64,000 nt of DNA from Symsagittifera roscoffensis (GCF_963678635.1 NC_087069.1:17458660-17522659), one strand, 5' to 3'. Counted from the stretch's first letter, positions 1 to 11,335 are shown. A program made the numbers and translations. The notes: generated by a model from the letters alone, not told the origin.

Positions 1-1074
1 ATAAGAGCCAATCGAAGTTCTGGGCTCAAACAAAAGCTGCTCTCTCCCACTAGGAAAAGTTATAACTTTGTGCAGACACTTATGAGGGGTGCCAATAACC
101 ATTCAAAGCGAAGCAGAGGAGGGAAAATTTGATCTGCGAGGATAAAATCGTCGATGATCAGAGTGACTGAAGATGTGTGCTTTTGAAATAAGTTAAAATA
201 TAAGATATGTTTGTTGACTTCATATTCAAACTGTTTTAGCACTGAGCCAAATAAGTCAGCCCACGTCTGCGCAACTAGACTGTATCACGACAACGACAAA
301 GAGGCAGACGACGAGACGGACTACCGTAAGAAATGCGTTGGGAACTAGCAGAAAATCGACCATGATCAAGACGACGAGCACAAAAACCTCCTGGAACAAA
401 CATGAGCCGTGCAGAAATGGGCATGATAAGACAACTACCTGGTGCAAGCGGGAAACAAACAAGCCAGGTGCGACGAGCGGGTACAAGCAGGAATAATTGG
501 CGACGTTTTGGTGCAAAATGTAGCCGGAAAACGAGGAACCCATTTCGACCATTCAAATTGTATTTAACAAAACACCGTTGTTCTTTTATATAAAAGTCTG
601 CAATCATTTCAACATCACTGTTTTAGCCCTCTATTTCACTGACTGACGGTGAAATCTCCAAGTGCAAGCTCCGGGTACTGTTGGTACTACAGTTACTGCT
701 CCAGAAGTGACAAGTACTAACATAGAACAAGGGCGCTGCTCCAACGGCACTGATCCAGGTACTGTTGGTACTACAGCTACCGCTCAAGAGGAGACAAGTA
801 CTATCGATGAACATACCTCGGAAGTCACCCATCGGTGCGCCAAGTTGCCCATCGGTGTGCCAGCTGGGCCAATTAGGATGATATCATTTCCCGAGGTACC
901 GAATGGACCGTGTCTGAGGCCAAATGCACTTCCTCTCGTACCAGAGTTTGTTTCACCCTTTCCTCTACCAGGCTCTAAATCGCCACTTCATAATCTGGTT
1001 GAAGCAGATCTGAGAAGAGATTAACAACCTTCTCTGGTGCAAAAGCTTTTCGGGAAAAAGAGCAGAGTTTTGAA
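1..1074. other. 5' flank of the JmjC gene, no firm gene
   Basis: No recognisable gene. A forward open frame at 662-1024 carries two imperfect copies of a Thr/Gly-rich segment (PGTVGTT), matching a DNA-level repeat at about 675-800, followed by a Pro-rich stretch. It stops at 1022-1024 without an obvious splice donor. It could be an upstream exon of the JmjC gene or chance coding in a relatively GC-rich patch. Confidence 0.3.
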
Positions 1075-2184
1075 ATGGTTTCAGGCAGTGCCAGTCAGAC
1101 TGACATGTTACCTCCAATTGACCATGGCAAACTAAGAGAGAGACTTTCGCAAGTAAGCTCGTGAACCTAAAACTAGCTCAAAGTTGGTACAATCAAATTT
1201 CAATCATCTTTTTGGGTATTTCGTTAGATCATCCCTGCCTCGAGTCTAATACAGTGCGTGCCTGCGGTTGATCTTGTCAACTGGATCCAATCAGACTTGT
1301 TTATTGGCCAACAAGGAGCTTTGTTAGCTCCATCGGCTAAATCCATCAGAGGGTTCAAAAACCAAAACGCGGATAGTTGCCAGTTTGACAGCCAAATGTA
1401 TGGGGACAATTTCATTGACAAAAACTTGAAGGAATACCCCGAGGAACTCAGAGCTAGACGGTACATCTTAAAGGAAAAGGTAATCAGTTTGTAAAGTAAT
1501 TAGACTCCTAATGAGACTGCAGTTTTCAAATAAGTTTAACCTCACGTTTTCAATTCTAGGAATATATAGGATCAATTAAGCCAGCTGATGTTCAAACTTT
1601 GTTCCGATCAATGCCGCCTATGTTCTGGAACATCATTGATGCTGATGCTTCGCTGTCGGCCGCTACGAATTTCGTTGTCCCAAAAGCAGTCAAGGACGTG
1701 TTGTTGGGACACATACATAAAAGGAAGTTCGAGAAGACAGATGTACCGACGAAGGAGTCAAGCTACCTGCTGTTCTCGCAGGCTCGTGCAATAACACCAT
1801 TTCACCAGATTTCTCCGTTACATGGTGAAAGGTTAAACAAAGTTTGGTGCACAATTTTTTCAACGAATTAATTAAATATGTTACATTTAGTTCTTTTTTC
1901 TTTTAGACTGCAAAAAAAATTATTTTATGGCCCCGTCGGTCAAGAACAAACAGATAATCCAGGAATATCTGATGCAGCAATCTGTGGGTTGGAAACCGAT
2001 GTTTTCCGGGGATGACCCTCGCTGTGATGCTGGAGAGTGTCAGCAAGTTGTTCTGACGGAGCGCCAGGCCCTAGTTATGCCAGCTGGCATGATGCACATG
2101 GTTGAAACCCATTCAGAGTCAGTGGCACTGGGTGTCAATTTCATTAATCGTGGACACCTGCTGACAGCTGCCAGGGGTTTTTGA
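1075..2184 (+). CDS. JmjC-domain (KDM2/KDM7-like) oxygenase gene, four exons, frame-broken in exon 3
   Basis: Proposed exons are 1075-1152, 1228-1479, 1560-1831 and 1907-2184. They are joined by introns of 75, 80 and 75 bp with GT-AG ends (GTAAGC, GTAATC and GTTAAA donors), and the first two junctions are exactly in phase. JmjC proteins of this group are Fe(II)/2-oxoglutarate histone lysine demethylases acting in the nucleus. Exon 3 holds the segment ending in TPFHQ, whose His would be the first iron ligand. Exon 4 holds a K-x-YFMAPS strand, then an Asn/Trp region and PAGMMHMVETHSESVALGVNFI, the usual distal half with the second iron His. Between FHQ and RYMVKD the gene is about 14 bases shorter than the family norm and changes frame, losing the expected Asp ligand and the GTS segment. 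So it is either a pseudogene or carries an assembly error. The start at 1075 is the first ATG in the frame feeding exon 2, and further 5' exons are possible. Confidence 0.72.
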
Positions 2185-2899
2185 CATGAGCGGAAAGACT
2201 AAGAGCCCTTCAGCAGCTGCTACCCTGCTTTTCCGATGTTGGCTCTGAATGAGCTTATGGTGCATCTGTTAATAGTATCAAAGATTAAACTGAGACATTT
2301 TTGTCAAAATAAATGGAAACAGAGAAAGATATTTTTATAGCACCAGAGACACGATACCGCCGCAAGAATTAGAAGATCTGGAGGACGTCTAGAGAATTCA
2401 AAGCCTTAGATAACCACTTTGCCAGAAAAATTGACGAAAGTACTTCTGGCCGAATTCCATCCTAAATACTGAAATACTTACTTCTGCATCCCAAAAACTG
2501 CACCCAGTTTAATCGGATATACTGAAATACTCAAATGATTCCAGAAATGAGTTTCGTCATCCCGTATACTTAAATGCCTAATTCATCCCAAAAACTCAGT
2601 TCAAGTTTGTATTTTAAGCCAATAACTAAGAAAAGGCTGGCGAATAAAGAAGAGATGGACAGTCTCTTCCAGCACCATCGTGGGTCATGCGGAGAAATGC
2701 CAGTGGGGGTATTGCCTGCCTAAATATCAGTCAAAACTGCCTGAAGGATTTCTAATACCATACTCAAATATATAATCTGGACGGTTTTTTCAACGATTAT
2801 GTACAATATGACTAGATTTACTAATTGATATTTTAAAAACAGCTTTTTTTCTATAAATTGAATTATGATTCTAATTTTAAGAATGACCGAATTTCAGAA
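2185..2899. other. 3' region of the JmjC gene, no gene seen
   Basis: This is AT-rich sequence following the JmjC stop codon. It probably contains the 3' UTR and intergenic DNA, and I see no coding pattern or repeat that I can support. Confidence 0.4.
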
Positions 2900-3058
2900 A
2901 ACATGATGAAAGCGACTACTGAACCACTAACGCAGACAGACGATAGTGGAATGTGCCCCATCGGCTGTCATGATGGACGGCATCTGTACAAAACACACGA
3001 TGGGGATGTGGAGCACAAGCTGTGCTTTGCTGCCTTCCTACTCGTTCATGCCACACAT
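2900..3058 (+). CDS. possible exon with a Cys/His-containing segment, unidentified
   Basis: An open stretch of about 53 codons lies between an acceptor-like ATTTCAG ending at 2899 and a GTAACT donor-like site at 3059. The translation has coding-like composition, with MCPIGCHDG and a short hydrophobic end. The neighbouring acidic exon at 3230 does not join it in phase using these sites, so linkage of the two is unproven. I do not recognise the protein. Confidence 0.28.
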
Positions 3059-3228
3059 GTAACTATTGCTTTTGACTTTTTTTTTTGCATGTTAAACTAA
3101 AAAAGCCTGGTGCCATGTGAACAATCTCTTCTTTCTACCTTTGACCACTAAATTGAACCTTCCCAATGTAAACCACGAAAGAACATCCAACCCATCCTCC
3201 ATATAGATCATGTTTTACATTTGTTTAG

Positions 3229-3661
3229 TTCCTCTGACACGGACGAGGATACAAATGACGAGGATGACGATGAGGAGGGAGGAGATCAGATCCAAGTCGA
3301 GACAGTGGTGCCCTGCCGTGGCTTCAACTCGGAGTCGGAACCGGAGCAACTGAGGAGTGCCTCCGACTTTGAATTGCTCTCGGGCTGTGACGAGGAAGAG
3401 AGCACTGCCTTGGACTCTCTTTCGTTCTCCTACGTGCGGGGTCGCGTTCGCGTGCACGCTTTGGTCTGGGATGGGCGAATCGAAGATGTCTCCTCGAGTG
3501 ATGACGACATGCCCTATAATTGGGCAAGCGGGCGCAGGCGCAGTCGCGGAGGAGCAGCGCCGTCAGTCACCGCGACTGCAAACCTGCCAGGCCGGGCCCG
3601 GGGCCGAGGACAAACCAGAACCGCTGGGTCATCCCAGCCTGGTGTCGGACCCTCATCATGA
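3229..3661 (+). CDS. acidic / Ser-rich then RG-rich terminal exon, unidentified
   Basis: The open frame runs about 144 codons from a TTTGTTTAG acceptor-like site (3220-3228) to a TGA at 3659-3661. The N-terminal third is strongly acidic (SSSDTDEDTNDEDDDEEGG), the middle has a second SSSDDD cluster, and the C-terminus is Arg/Gly/Pro-rich (GRRRSRGG, GRARGRGQ). The stretch is clearly more GC-rich than its surroundings, which supports coding. Acidic plus RG-rich tails occur in nuclear or RNA-binding proteins, and acidic N-termini occur in some DNA transposases, but no catalytic domain is visible and I assign no function. Only the last exon of the gene would be here. Confidence 0.45.
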
Positions 3662-4424
3662 AGGTTCAAAGTCCCAGTATAAATTACTAAAATAGTTTTT
3701 GACTAGTTTATGAGAAAACTGTTATTTGTATCCGTGTAGTAAGCTACAGTGTATACAGACAGTGTGCTACAGTCAGAACGCCCTCTTTTATCAGTAAAGG
3801 ATCAAAGTCTCGAATCTCAAAAAATTTTACTAAAATTCTAATTGAATAGTTTATTAGAAAACTGTTTTCCTTAGCCGTCACTCAACAGCGCTCATACCAG
3901 CTTTATCAGAGTCACTCAGCCAGAGTCATTTTATCGTTCTACCATTCAGTCAACCACAGTATGCCTCACATTATACTCATATCAGCCCACTTATCAGTAA
4001 AGAAGTTTATTATAAAACTTTAGTTAGTTAGTTTATTGTGCTAAAACTGCTCTGCTTCCTTCTGCGCTTCCTACTGTGTTCCTGATGTGAAATCTTCTAC
4101 ATTGGTGCACATATCATTCAAATTGTTTAGTTTTTGTAGTTGGTTGAAATAAACTTCCCAAATATTTCTTTTGATTTGAGAAATTTGGCTCTACTGAAAC
4201 TAAATGTAATTGTTTTTCTGATCCACTCGTGTAATTCCAATTATGCGTCCAAATGATAAAAGTTTTGACCGGGCAAATTAACCAAATATAGATGTTTACA
4301 CTCAAAACGGGCTCATGAAGATCAAAAGGAGGTGGTCTTCTCCGTTCTTAAAAACTATAGAAAGGTAACGTCAATCCTCAATTTATTAACTCACTGTTCA
4401 TACCTCCTTTTCCCTTCTATAATT
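3662..4424. repeat. intergenic DNA with a degenerate tandem duplication
   Basis: No gene. Around 3675-3880 a segment of roughly 150 bp is imperfectly duplicated: TTACTAAAAT...TAGTTTAT(G/T)AGAAAACTGTT occurs near 3690-3725 and again near 3827-3867, each followed by a section with repeated CAGT or CTACAGT words. The rest is featureless AT-rich DNA. Confidence 0.4.
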
Positions 4425-5436
4425 ATGTCAGAACTTGCCTGTCCAATATCAAAATTTCTTGGGGTTTCAATTGATCGCTTCAATGGTGAGAACCTCAAAT
4501 CTACGGTTTATTTTCTTTCGCACTGTCATACAGATCAAATGGTGGGCCTTAATGAGCATGAGATTAGGTGCATTGCCGCTTTATGTTCAATTAACTCCAT
4601 GTATAAAACCTCTGGATTCAGATAATGAGACAACATTGAACGTTTCATTGGAAGGGGAAGAGACTCATAGCCTAATTGTCACTCCTATTCCTGCAGGTCA
4701 CTGCCCAGTTTCACTAATGTTCTTCCTAGCTTCCAAAGAAAAAACTCTGTTCTTTTTTTTGGCAATTTCAGATGGCAAGTTGGTCATACGAAGCGAATCA
4801 ATCATCTTTTTGACAATTTACAAGAAGTTTGATAATATCGACGATATTTTGATAATATTCACAACTACACAACGTTTTGCAAAACAGATCCCAATTTCAT
4901 ACCTTGTAGGGAGAGCTGTCTTCCAGTCATCTTTTAAGCCGTCTCCGCATGGCTCTGTTCCTTTCAAAATGATGTGGTCCATTTTTGTAACAAACTCGCT
5001 ACGGTTATGAGTTTTTGATGAAAGAGCTTGCACTTAGATTCAACACTAAATTTCACGTTTCATTATGTCAGTTTCAACTATACAATTTTGTTCCGTCAAT
5101 TCAAAATTGGCTCACGTTAGATGGCGAAAGTACCAAAATCCATTTCTGCAAGCGGTCGTCTGTGTCTACGAACCTAAAACTGCCTTGAAAGCCTGGCAAC
5201 CCAATCCAGAGGTGCTTACAATCATTCCAACTGCACTGTTATTCGCTAAATACGAGATCATGCCTGGGAGATTGGTTAAAGCAGTGTCTGAGAGAACCAT
5301 TCGGTGCTGTTAATCGTCGCACTCTTCAGCTGACGAAATAAATGATTTCCTTTCGAGTCTGCAGTTCAAAAGTATTATACCCGTCGTTTGTCCGGATAAG
5401 ATAATCCACTTGACTCTGTGAAAGCTTTATTTTAAA
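4425..5436 (+). pseudogene. SNM1/Artemis-like metallo-beta-lactamase nuclease pseudogene
   Basis: SNM1-family enzymes (Artemis, Apollo, SNM1A) are beta-CASP DNA nucleases acting in end-joining and crosslink repair. From ATG 4425 the frame reads an N-terminus with SIDRFNGENL and FLSHCHTDQM, the counterpart of the HxHxDH motif with the last His replaced by Gln. A second frame from about 4600 carries VTPIPAGHCPVS (motif 2). After it, the expected TGDFR strand and the TTFCDP-type motif are unrecognisable. A third frame from about 5003 reads YEFLMKELALRF and matches the beta-CASP region. A fourth, about 5165 onward, carries EIMPGRLVKAVSERT and then SSHSSADEINDFL after an in-frame TAA at 5311-5313. 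At least three frame changes, a stop and lost metal ligands make this a pseudogene. Similarity is best to the Artemis branch. I see no confident introns, although a polypyrimidine/CAG near 4769 resembles an acceptor. Confidence 0.8.
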
Positions 5437-5819
5437 TACGCTCAAACATCAGAGTCCAAACACGTCAAACGATTCGAGTACAAATTCTGGAAAGAGAAAA
5501 ATAAATTCACTAAGAGAGATAAACTTTATCTGGAGAAAATTTCAACAACCACACTAGACTACGAATACCATAGTGAGCCATTAGGACAAAAAAAAGCTTT
5601 GTCGAAGACCGAGATTTCGAAAAAAAGGATTCAGAAAGAACAGAAAAATTGATCCATTTGCTCAAAAATACTTAAAACAAAAAATTTACTTTTTGTACTG
5701 TATTTTTTACTTACCGCTTGTATAAGTTTTTCTGTTCACTTTGAGTTAAACGAGGATTTTTAATCCAGTTTTCAGAGGATATTTCAGTTCAGCTTTCAAA
5801 AAATACAAACGATCCGTCC
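5437..5819. other. no gene seen
   Basis: AT-rich sequence downstream of the SNM1-like pseudogene. No open frame of note and no repeat I can support. Confidence 0.4.
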
Positions 5820-6060
5820 TTTATCTCGTCTCAAATGCTGATGAGTGCGATGATAATTTCTGAAGCAACTGAATCATCTCATCTCAAAAAGTGATGAGTG
5901 CGATAATAATTTCTGAACCATATCATCTCAAATACTGATGAGTGACTTATCTGTCATTTCAAACCGAACCATCCCATCTCAAAAAATACTGATGATGATT
6001 TCTTTACCATAACTGAACCGTCTCATCTCAAGTAATGATGAGTGACTTGCCCTCAATTCA
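5820..6060. repeat. degenerate minisatellite, roughly 55-bp unit
   Basis: Four to five imperfect units each contain (C)ATCTCAAAnnnTGATGAGTG followed by a variable spacer with ATAATTTCTGAA or ATTTCAAACCGAACC. Units begin near 5827, 5877, 5928, 5974 and 6023. Spacing varies, so the array is old. No coding potential. Confidence 0.6.
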
Positions 6061-6239
6061 AACATGAACAGCCATTTCAAACCCTGAACAGCTATTTCAA
6101 ACCGCATAGTTAACCAATGCTTTGAGATTGGTTTGTGGATTCCGCTGATAAATGGATAAGTTCTCTTGCGTTCAAATTGCGCGTTCAGGCTGATAATAAA
6201 TCAAATATTCTAACTCTAATTTTTAATAGTTCCTGTGCA

Positions 6240-6420
6240 AGTTAAGTAACAAACACAAACGCGGAATCCACTTACAATTTGCGGAATCCAGAACCACTAG
6301 CTATATTTGCTTGTTTCGGAATCCGCAAAAAAAAAACAAATGTGCCGACAAAATTTACGTTAAAGGTATATGTATGCGGAATCCATTAAAATTTGTTTGT
6401 GGAATCGACTTACCTTTTGG
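6240..6420. repeat. cluster of GCGGAATCC words
   Basis: The word GCGGAATCC or a one-base variant (CGGAATCC, GTGGAATCG) occurs about five times between 6259 and 6410 in the same orientation at irregular spacing, with an inverted copy (GGATTCCGC) near 6138. It resembles a degenerate satellite or a cluster of subterminal motifs of a DNA transposon. Confidence 0.45.
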
Positions 6421-7374
6421 AACAAATTTTAAGACTTGTCTCTGGATTCCAGGAACACACAGACACAAAATTGTGCTCTATCCAAAGCACAGTTTGGCCT
6501 CGTAATGGTGTTTTTTTTTGCAACCAGGATCATCCTTTTTGGGCAGGCTTCTTTTCTTCATTCAAGTGTCCCGTTTTTATAGTAGTACTTTTCCTTGGAA
6601 AACCTTCAGGTCAATTTTGAGCGGTTAGCCCTTTTATTTTGCACGATAAAATAAATCAAATTTCAAACTACAAATCATGTGTCGAAGAAAATGTTCAAAC
6701 CCGATGTCATTGTCTAAAAAAACTAGTACTGGCACACCAATAACGTTCTGCATATCAATAAAAAATAGGTATGGAGTATTGTTTTTTGTGGATCAACATT
6801 GTTTACGACTCCAGCATGCAAGAGTAAGATTAATAGAGTAATTATGGGGCAAATTAATGAGATCCGAAAAGATGTTGTTGTGAAAGCTGCAGAAATGTTG
6901 ATTTGTTTCTATATCAATATTTGAATGAAATTTTGGTCTATCGAATTAGATCAAATAGGTTATTTCTCTCATATTTGTATTCTGCTCTCATTATTAAACT
7001 GCTTTCCATAGTGAGAGCATGGTAACCGTGCTCGACATAAAAAAAATGTAAAAACAAGTCAGAAGTACAAGATTTTGCTCTTACTTGCTTTTTATTTCAA
7101 ATTGTTCATATTGCAAAAGCAAAAATTTCCAAAAGCTCGAAAAATAAGTTATAGCTGATATGCTTTTGGTTAATAAAAAAGGTGTTAGACAGTCTTTGGA
7201 ACACATTTTGGTCAAGTTTTTTTTCTCAATCGGTTCTTCATTTCTTCAGTTATTCGAATAGCACTCGGGTAATCCTTTGCTTTAACAATTTTTGTGTTAA
7301 AGTTGCCGCGATTACAGCAAAATATTTTTTCAATGGTTTTTTTAGCTGACAGTGGAATAACAGATACTTGGAAG
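6421..7374. other. no gene seen
   Basis: AT-rich sequence with homopolymer tracts. Short open frames at its left end have no coding character. Nothing supportable. Confidence 0.4.
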
Positions 7375-9640
7375 CCCGCACCGGTGTTCCATGGATGATA
7401 AATGATTATAATGGAAAATTTTGTCTAAAATGTTGTCATTATACCTCATTATTGTGCCAAGATTAGACCACTTATTCGGTTATGTGATCTTTAGAATCGA
7501 TTTTTTTTCGAAAAACAAAAATCCATTATAATCCACTAAAATCCATTATTTTTGGCTATGAAATCGATTATTTGGCCAAGATAATCCAGTATAATCGATT
7601 ATTTTTGCAATAAAAATCCATATATAATCGATTATTATACATTGTATTTTTAAAACTAAATTCGATTATTTTGCAAGGAAATTTGCAAAAAGTATGCCAT
7701 GTCATTTACTGAATGCCATGTCTAATGTCGCCACCTCAAGTAATTTTTTAACTCCTCGCAATTAATGAGAGGGGGTGTCAATCATAAACCCACTCCCCCA
7801 AAGTCTACCAGTAAATAAGAGGTGTGGGGGCGAATGGCACTTGTGATTTAAAGTAAACGGACGGAACAACGTTCAAACCACAATATTTATTATATTCAAA
7901 AAAAATATAAATTTTAACGTGAAATGTTACATTTTTTGAAACGTTTTACGTAGCAACTGCACTAAACAGGAAATGAGATAAAATTGATAAAAGTTGTAAA
8001 TTTCACAAATAATCTCTCGAAAAAATCCATTTTAATCGATTATAATGGATTATATTGGCATAAAAAGTATTAGGATTATAATCCATTTTTAATGGCTTAT
8101 AATCCATTATAATGGATTATATTGACCTAAAAACACAAGGATTATAATCCATTTTTAATGGAGTATAATAGATTTTTTTGTAAATTTATTCGGATTTTTT
8201 TGATTAGAAAAATAGCTTCATTATAATCCATTTTTAATCGCTTATAATCGATTATAATCGAAATTAATTGAGGCAGACCCCGAAATTTTATTATAGTCGA
8301 TTATTATCCCTGGAATTCTGGTGCAGGAGGGCTTATCACAGACGGACGTCCCTGCGTATTTTTCAGGTGCGATTTGATGACGAGCTTAGCGTGAATGTTA
8401 TCAATGAAATTGGTTTTGGTTCAAGCAACGACGCAGTCAAAGTACGAGGAGTTTCACCCGAGACAGACTTCGTGCTTCCTTCGACTCCTGCTGAAAATGC
8501 CGTGACGTCGTTTGAAAAAAGCAATCGGAGGGAAGAACTCATTTTTGATTGGTTCAAGTTCAATGTAATTTGTATCGCACAAAAATGGATATGTAATAAG
8601 TATCCAGTGAGTGCAACAAAACTGAAACTTTTATGATAGCTGAACGTGACTTCAAAAACACGTGAAAATGTATGATCGAAACAAAAACTCGTTAAAATCC
8701 GCCTTTTTTGTTTGAACGTTGAAGTGAATAGTTTTGCCGGATTTTACAAAGGACAATATTTCCACTGTTTTCCTGTCAGATGGCTTACTTTTTTTGTAGA
8801 CAATAAAAAGAGAAAAAGTCTTTTATTTTTCAATTGTTATTGTACTTTTAAAAAATATATAACTAATTAATAGTGCCAAATTTGAAAATTTCAACGATTG
8901 ATAATCCATTATAATGATGACATTTTTCCTGACAATATAACAAATTTTAATCAATTTTAATTGACTCTAGTTTTTCCGAAAGTCTCTTACGATCTTTTAT
9001 AGTCTCCTATAATCTATTATAATCTATTGTCAAAAATGTCTAAAATGAGATGTCTTGTCACTCTTTGGTTCATCTGAACACAGAGATTTATCACCAAACA
9101 AAAGTTCCATAGAAATCCACTCATATTAATTAAAAGAATCTCGCGGTAAGTGAAATATAACTATTTTATATGAATCATGAAACTAAAGCTGTGTGCTTAT
9201 ATTTTGTTGGTCAAAAAACCTAAAATGTGCATCTTGAAACAACTATAATCAAGAAGAAATAAGAAAAAAAGCGGTATAAACTTGAATTAATTTGAAAGCT
9301 GTCTCTATTTTTTCACAAAAAGCAACATCTATAATAAGCGTAAAATACAAACAATTTAGGTGCAAAGTCGAAGACAAAATGGGGATCAAAAGAGATTATA
9401 AACAAGTATAGTCAACTATAAACAATCGATTCTTCGAAAAAAGTGTCTTAGAAGTTCGAATAAAAATGAAAGTTTAGAAACAAATATAATGTATTGTAAT
9501 TGACTATATGTGAGTTCAAAAAAGAGATTATAATTGATTACTATTTGATTAAAACTAGTTTTTTTTCTCAATTTTTTTCTCAACTTTTAGTACTAGAAAT
9601 TTATTATAATTGATTATTAACGCTTTAAACTGGATGCGGG
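7375..9640. mobile_element. candidate DNA element with subterminal AATCGATTATAATCG arrays
   Basis: Four islands (about 7430-7670, 8020-8300, 8880-9020 and 9400-9620) are built from degenerate, self-complementary short-period repeats of AATCGATTATAATCGATT and ATCCATTATAATCC type. The block is bracketed by CCCGCACC at 7375 and its near inverse GATGCGGG ending at 9640, reminiscent of the clearer element at 46.3-47.9 kb that also starts CCCGCAC. The interior holds an orphan exon-like frame at 8367-8564. The short, imperfect termini mean the boundaries are tentative, and the islands could instead be simple satellite DNA. Confidence 0.35.
8367..8564 (+). CDS. orphan exon-like open frame, unidentified
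   Basis: Exactly 66 codons lie between a good acceptor (TATTTTTCAG ending 8366) and a donor-like GTAATT at 8565, phase 0 at both ends. The translation (VRFDDELSVNVINEIGFG..., with ...VSPETDFVLPSTPAENAV later) has balanced, protein-like composition and is more GC-rich than the flanking repeat islands. I do not recognise the family. It could be an exon captured in a repeat element or part of a host gene whose other exons I cannot see. Confidence 0.4.
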
Positions 9641-9703
9641 TGTTGCCTCAGAAAAATAACACTCATATTGACATTCAGAATTATAATTAACTTGTTTTAA
9701 CTC

Positions 9704-9751
9704 AGCTTAGAACACTTATACTGGCCGCGGCCAGTATAATTTTTCTAAGCT
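9704..9751. repeat. 48-bp imperfect palindrome with GC-rich core
   Basis: Positions 9716-9739 form a perfect 24-bp palindrome centred between 9727 and 9728, with core CTGGCCGCGGCCAG flanked by TTATA/TATAA. After a 3-base mismatch on each side (CAC against TTT), perfect complementarity resumes for 9 bp (AGCTTAGAA at 9704-9712 against TTCTAAGCT at 9743-9751). It could extrude as a hairpin or cruciform, or be a folded-back transposon end or a protein-binding operator. No gene is adjacent. Confidence 0.9.
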
Positions 9752-11027
9752 ATGTTTTATCAATTTATTCCTTATTCTGAGAAATTATGAAATTATTGAT
9801 TATATTAAAACAATCTGTTTGAGATATTGAAATAATTTTAACTAGTTTCATTTCCAATTTATGTTTAATTTTCAAGAATTATATGCAGCGTCGAATATAA
9901 TTAATTTTTAATATTAAACATCGAAGACATATTTTGTAAAACTGAGAACTGAAATCAAACAAAATCTCAATGAAGCTAATTTAACTAACCTTAAAATCAC
10001 AAGGTACAACTTTGGTCCTCTTCGTGACAAATACATGACCTGCATTTAAAAACAGAAATGATTTAGATCAATCAAAGAAACCAATTTTATCTTTTCGTGG
10101 AAACTTTATAGATATCGATGCAACCTCAAAAAAGGAATCTCATCTACGAGAACTAATATATGAGGATGTTGATGCGTCAAGAAAATTTTTGTTAGCATTG
10201 GTTCACAAAAAAGAGAGTTTAGTTGATTGAATGAGTCAATTATTTACATATAAAAAGTCAATATGTCCAAAGTTTTTGCCCAAAGATGCAAATTTTTTTG
10301 TGTAAATTTGTTTTTAAAAGCTAAGACTGAAGTTTGGTAGAAAATTCTTATATTTTGTACCAAACAATTGCAGAGATAAACAAAAAACCTTCAGCATGTA
10401 TTCCTGGGGTTGTTTGAAACTCGATAAAATGTTTGATGAGAAGAGCCAGATGTTCTTATAAACTTATTAATTAATGCAATTTCAAATGATGCAATTTTTT
10501 CTTTCAAATTAGATTCACTAACGAAGCGAGCCTTCCGTCAATGCTCGTTTTGATACGAAGTGTTTTCGATCTCTCAATCTACAGCTCCGTAAAGTTCAGC
10601 CAATAAGCCAACTAAACTTCAAAATTGGCTTCATCCCTTACTTGGTGAAACAGCTTAAGGTAACTTGATCCTCAGTTTAGCTAATTATAGAGTTTTTTTT
10701 GAAAAAATTTTCAAATATAAATTGAAAATATTTGGGAAAACACCATTAAGCCAGCACGGCCCGTTTTCAGGTGTCTCATTGAGCGGAGAATTAAAAAAAT
10801 TAGTTAACTTCCTCATCCAATGCAATGGATCGTTCTACCGAAAAACAATTATTAAACATAAGCCTCTTTATTTTCACCTTTATGCCCTTTCTCTAATTAA
10901 AACTATTTTTTGATATCTCGTGTTGTTTTTTAACCCAAAATCTAGAAACAAACAGACACAATCCTATCAGCCATTTAAGCTGCAAAATAATCTCACAGAG
11001 AACAAAAGCGTTCTGCAATGTCGACGA
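9752..11027. other. no firm gene
   Basis: AT-rich sequence. The forward open frame at 10665-10913 is low-complexity (Phe/Lys/Ile-rich) and not convincing. No repeat match elsewhere in the window is evident until about 11028. Confidence 0.35.
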
Positions 11028-11335
11028 TAAGACTTTGGGTTTTATATAGTAAAAATCTCATTTCTTGACTATCAAGCAAAAATATTTTTCCTGGTACAGA
11101 TTTTTGGAGATTCATCCTTCTAGAACTTTGTTGGGGTGTGTAGGAGGCTTCTTGTGATATGTATTTCTCATCAATTAACAAAGTAATTTCAGCGTAGATT
11201 TTGATTAAAAAGCAGTGCTTGCTTTTGGAATTTAAAAAAACTAGTTTCCTATCCTTTTCTGATACGTTATGCTTATAATCACAGTTCGCCAATGATTTTT
11301 TGTTCAATTTTTCTTGTCATTTGTTTCCATTTTCT
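11028..11335. repeat. subrepeat s, first copy (about 310 bp)
   Basis: The stretch starts at ACTTTGGGTTTTATATAG and runs to the poly-T and TTTGTTTCC region. It recurs, diverged, at 11524-11833, 13256-13462 (left end missing), 13651-13960, 18364-18437 (start only) and 19378-19690. Reverse-strand open frames in each copy give near-identical peptides (such as CDYKHNVSEKD) simply because the DNA is duplicated. I see no protein-family signature, so I treat it as non-coding. Confidence 0.7.

Noticed and set aside
256..607. Overlapping forward and reverse frames at the left edge
   Set aside because: Mutually overlapping frames in three registers with no domain or splice context.
2858..3661. A single two-exon gene joining 2900-3058 to 3229-3661
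   Set aside because: The visible donor and acceptor give incompatible phases, so the two parts are listed separately.
10993..11307. Reverse frame with CDYKHNVSEKD-type peptide recurring in five places
   Set aside because: Recurrence follows from DNA duplication (subrepeat s). The copies diverge without codon bias and lack any domain, so it is not treated as a gene.
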